A stretch of 64,000 bases of DNA from Caprella mutica (taxonomy: Eukaryota; Arthropoda; Malacostraca; Amphipoda; Caprellidae), in NCBI GenBank assembly GCA_947561585.1, contig CANNZV010000435.1, forward strand, positions 62,001 through 126,000. The letters run 5' to 3'. A model generated the notes under the pieces. It was not told the origin of the DNA and made no database searches. It worked only from the letters and a program-made list of their open reading frames with translations. This document shows positions 62,957-64,000 of this stretch, in pieces; position 1 is the first letter of the stretch, and the number at the start of each line of letters is the position of its first letter. The translations under genes and the position numbers were made by a program.

Positions 62957-63600
62957 TAATGAGCGAAAAGATCAAATCGTTTAGATCATTGAGCGAAATG
63001 ATCAAATCGTTTAGATCATTGAGCGAAAAGATCAAATCGTTTAGATCAATGAGCGAAATGATCAAATCGTTTAGATCATTGAGCGAAAAGATCAAATCGT
63101 TTAGATCAATGAACGTAAATATCAATCGTTTAGATCATTGAGCGAAAAGATCAAACGTTTAGATCAATGAACGTAAATATCAATCGTTTAGATCATTGAG
63201 CGAAAAGATCAAATCGTTTAGATCAATGAACGTAAATATCAATCGTTTAGATCATTGAGCGAAAAGATCAATCGTTTAGATCAATGAACGTAAATATCAA
63301 TCGTTTAGATCATTGAGCGAAAAGATCAATCGTTTAGATCAATGAACGTAAATATCAATCGTTTAGATCATTGAGCGAAAAGATCAATCGTTTAGATCAA
63401 TGAACGTAAATATCAATCGTTTAGATCATTGAGCGAAAAGATCAATCGTTTAGATCAATGAACGTAAATATCAATCGTTTAGATCATTGAGCGTAAATAT
63501 CAATCGTTTAGATCATTGAGCGAAAAGATCAATCGTTTAGATCAATGAACGTAAATATCAATCGTTTAGATCATTGAGCGTAAAGATCATTGTAGGTATA
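62957..63600. repeat. About 29-30-bp tandem array of alternating sub-units
   Basis: Sub-units ATTGAGCGAAAAGATCAAATC + GTTTAGATC and AATGAACGTAAATATCAATC + GTTTAGATC alternate. The left third uses full 30-bp units; the right two-thirds use a dimer (AGCGAAAAGATC with ACGTAAATATC). The alternation shows a switch from monomer to dimer amplification. Confidence 0.93.
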
Positions 63601-64000
63601 GATATAGATATCAATGCAGGTGTAGATCAATGCTGGTGTAGATTATAACAGAATTAAAATTATACAGTAGATAATATAAAAATTACTGAATATACCTCCC
63701 CCATCAAAATGTGTGAATGTTTTCGATAAATTCTTTAAAATTTTATATACAGTGGCAATTACTTACTATCAGATATATTTAAATTTTATGCAGAAAACCG
63801 TCACACGTCAACTAGAAAGACATTTCAGTGAAGGTTTTATAATTTTTTATATCCAATGTTAAAGAGAGATTCCTATCTAAAAAACTTGTTTACTGATATA
63901 CATACATATACCATTTACCATCTGTTTATAAAAAGCTAACCTTTATCCTCCTAACGAACAGTTTAGATCAATATTCTACGTATATTGATGGCATTAAATG
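63601..64000. other. Intergenic, nothing recognised
   Basis: Begins with degenerate AGGTGTAGATCAATG units that may be leftovers of the array, then AT-rich DNA to the window edge. Confidence 0.4.

Overview
This is a eukaryotic, AT-rich, repeat-dominated window, most likely from an insect genome. The spliceosomal exons, the insect-type FkbM-domain (Star-like) gene, the Tc1/mariner elements with an insect-style DUF4817 helix-turn-helix, and the many MITEs all point that way. A hemipteran would fit, but that is a guess. I see no bacterial operons, CRISPR arrays, rRNA or tRNA genes.

Only one gene can be built with confidence. It lies on the minus strand and has seven coding exons between 53681 and 38764. 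Each exon has GT/AG borders and the phases agree across all six introns. Together they encode a 311-residue type II membrane protein with an FkbM-type methyltransferase domain, of the kind found in insect Star and Star-like proteins. Its 8.4-kb first intron has collected a 2-kb foldback element with a mariner nested inside it, a 1.5-kb 15-mer satellite and a dead 1.6-kb Tc1-like transposon. Intron 2 holds a further decayed transposase.

Tandem arrays fill much of the rest. Each has its own unit: 15-mer at 1-286, 17-mer at 496-1048, 36-mer at 5657-6517, 26-mer at 13051-13978, 37-mer at 14404-14805, 21-mer at 19378-20390, 18-mer at 24697-25445, 20-mer at 29216-29590, 25-mer at 30098-31028, 15-mer at 47826-49361 and about 30-mer at 62957-63600. 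Where the unit length is a multiple of three (or becomes one every few units), long open frames appear on one or both strands. I regard these as artefacts.

Transposable elements: a Tc1-like element with 211-bp inverted repeats of IR/DR type (49454-51097); mariner-type elements at 26024-28185, 46642-47613 and, broken, at 31031; a DUF4817-type remnant at 43587-44438; a pogo-like MITE at 3211-3607; and several other MITEs, some nested.

The most interesting group is three elements at 36937-38009, 45698-47670 and 53818-54960. Their inverted ends are built from 15-bp tandem units sharing a TTCGTC core. Two have perfect 9-bp target duplications and the third an imperfect one. This recalls Drosophila foldback (FB) elements and Mutator-like elements.

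Two other dispersed families carry dense transcription-factor-like motifs: TGACCTTTGACC (nuclear-receptor DR1) and TGACTCA (AP-1). The remaining DNA is AT-rich and featureless, apart from a few GC-richer non-coding blocks that could be regulatory.
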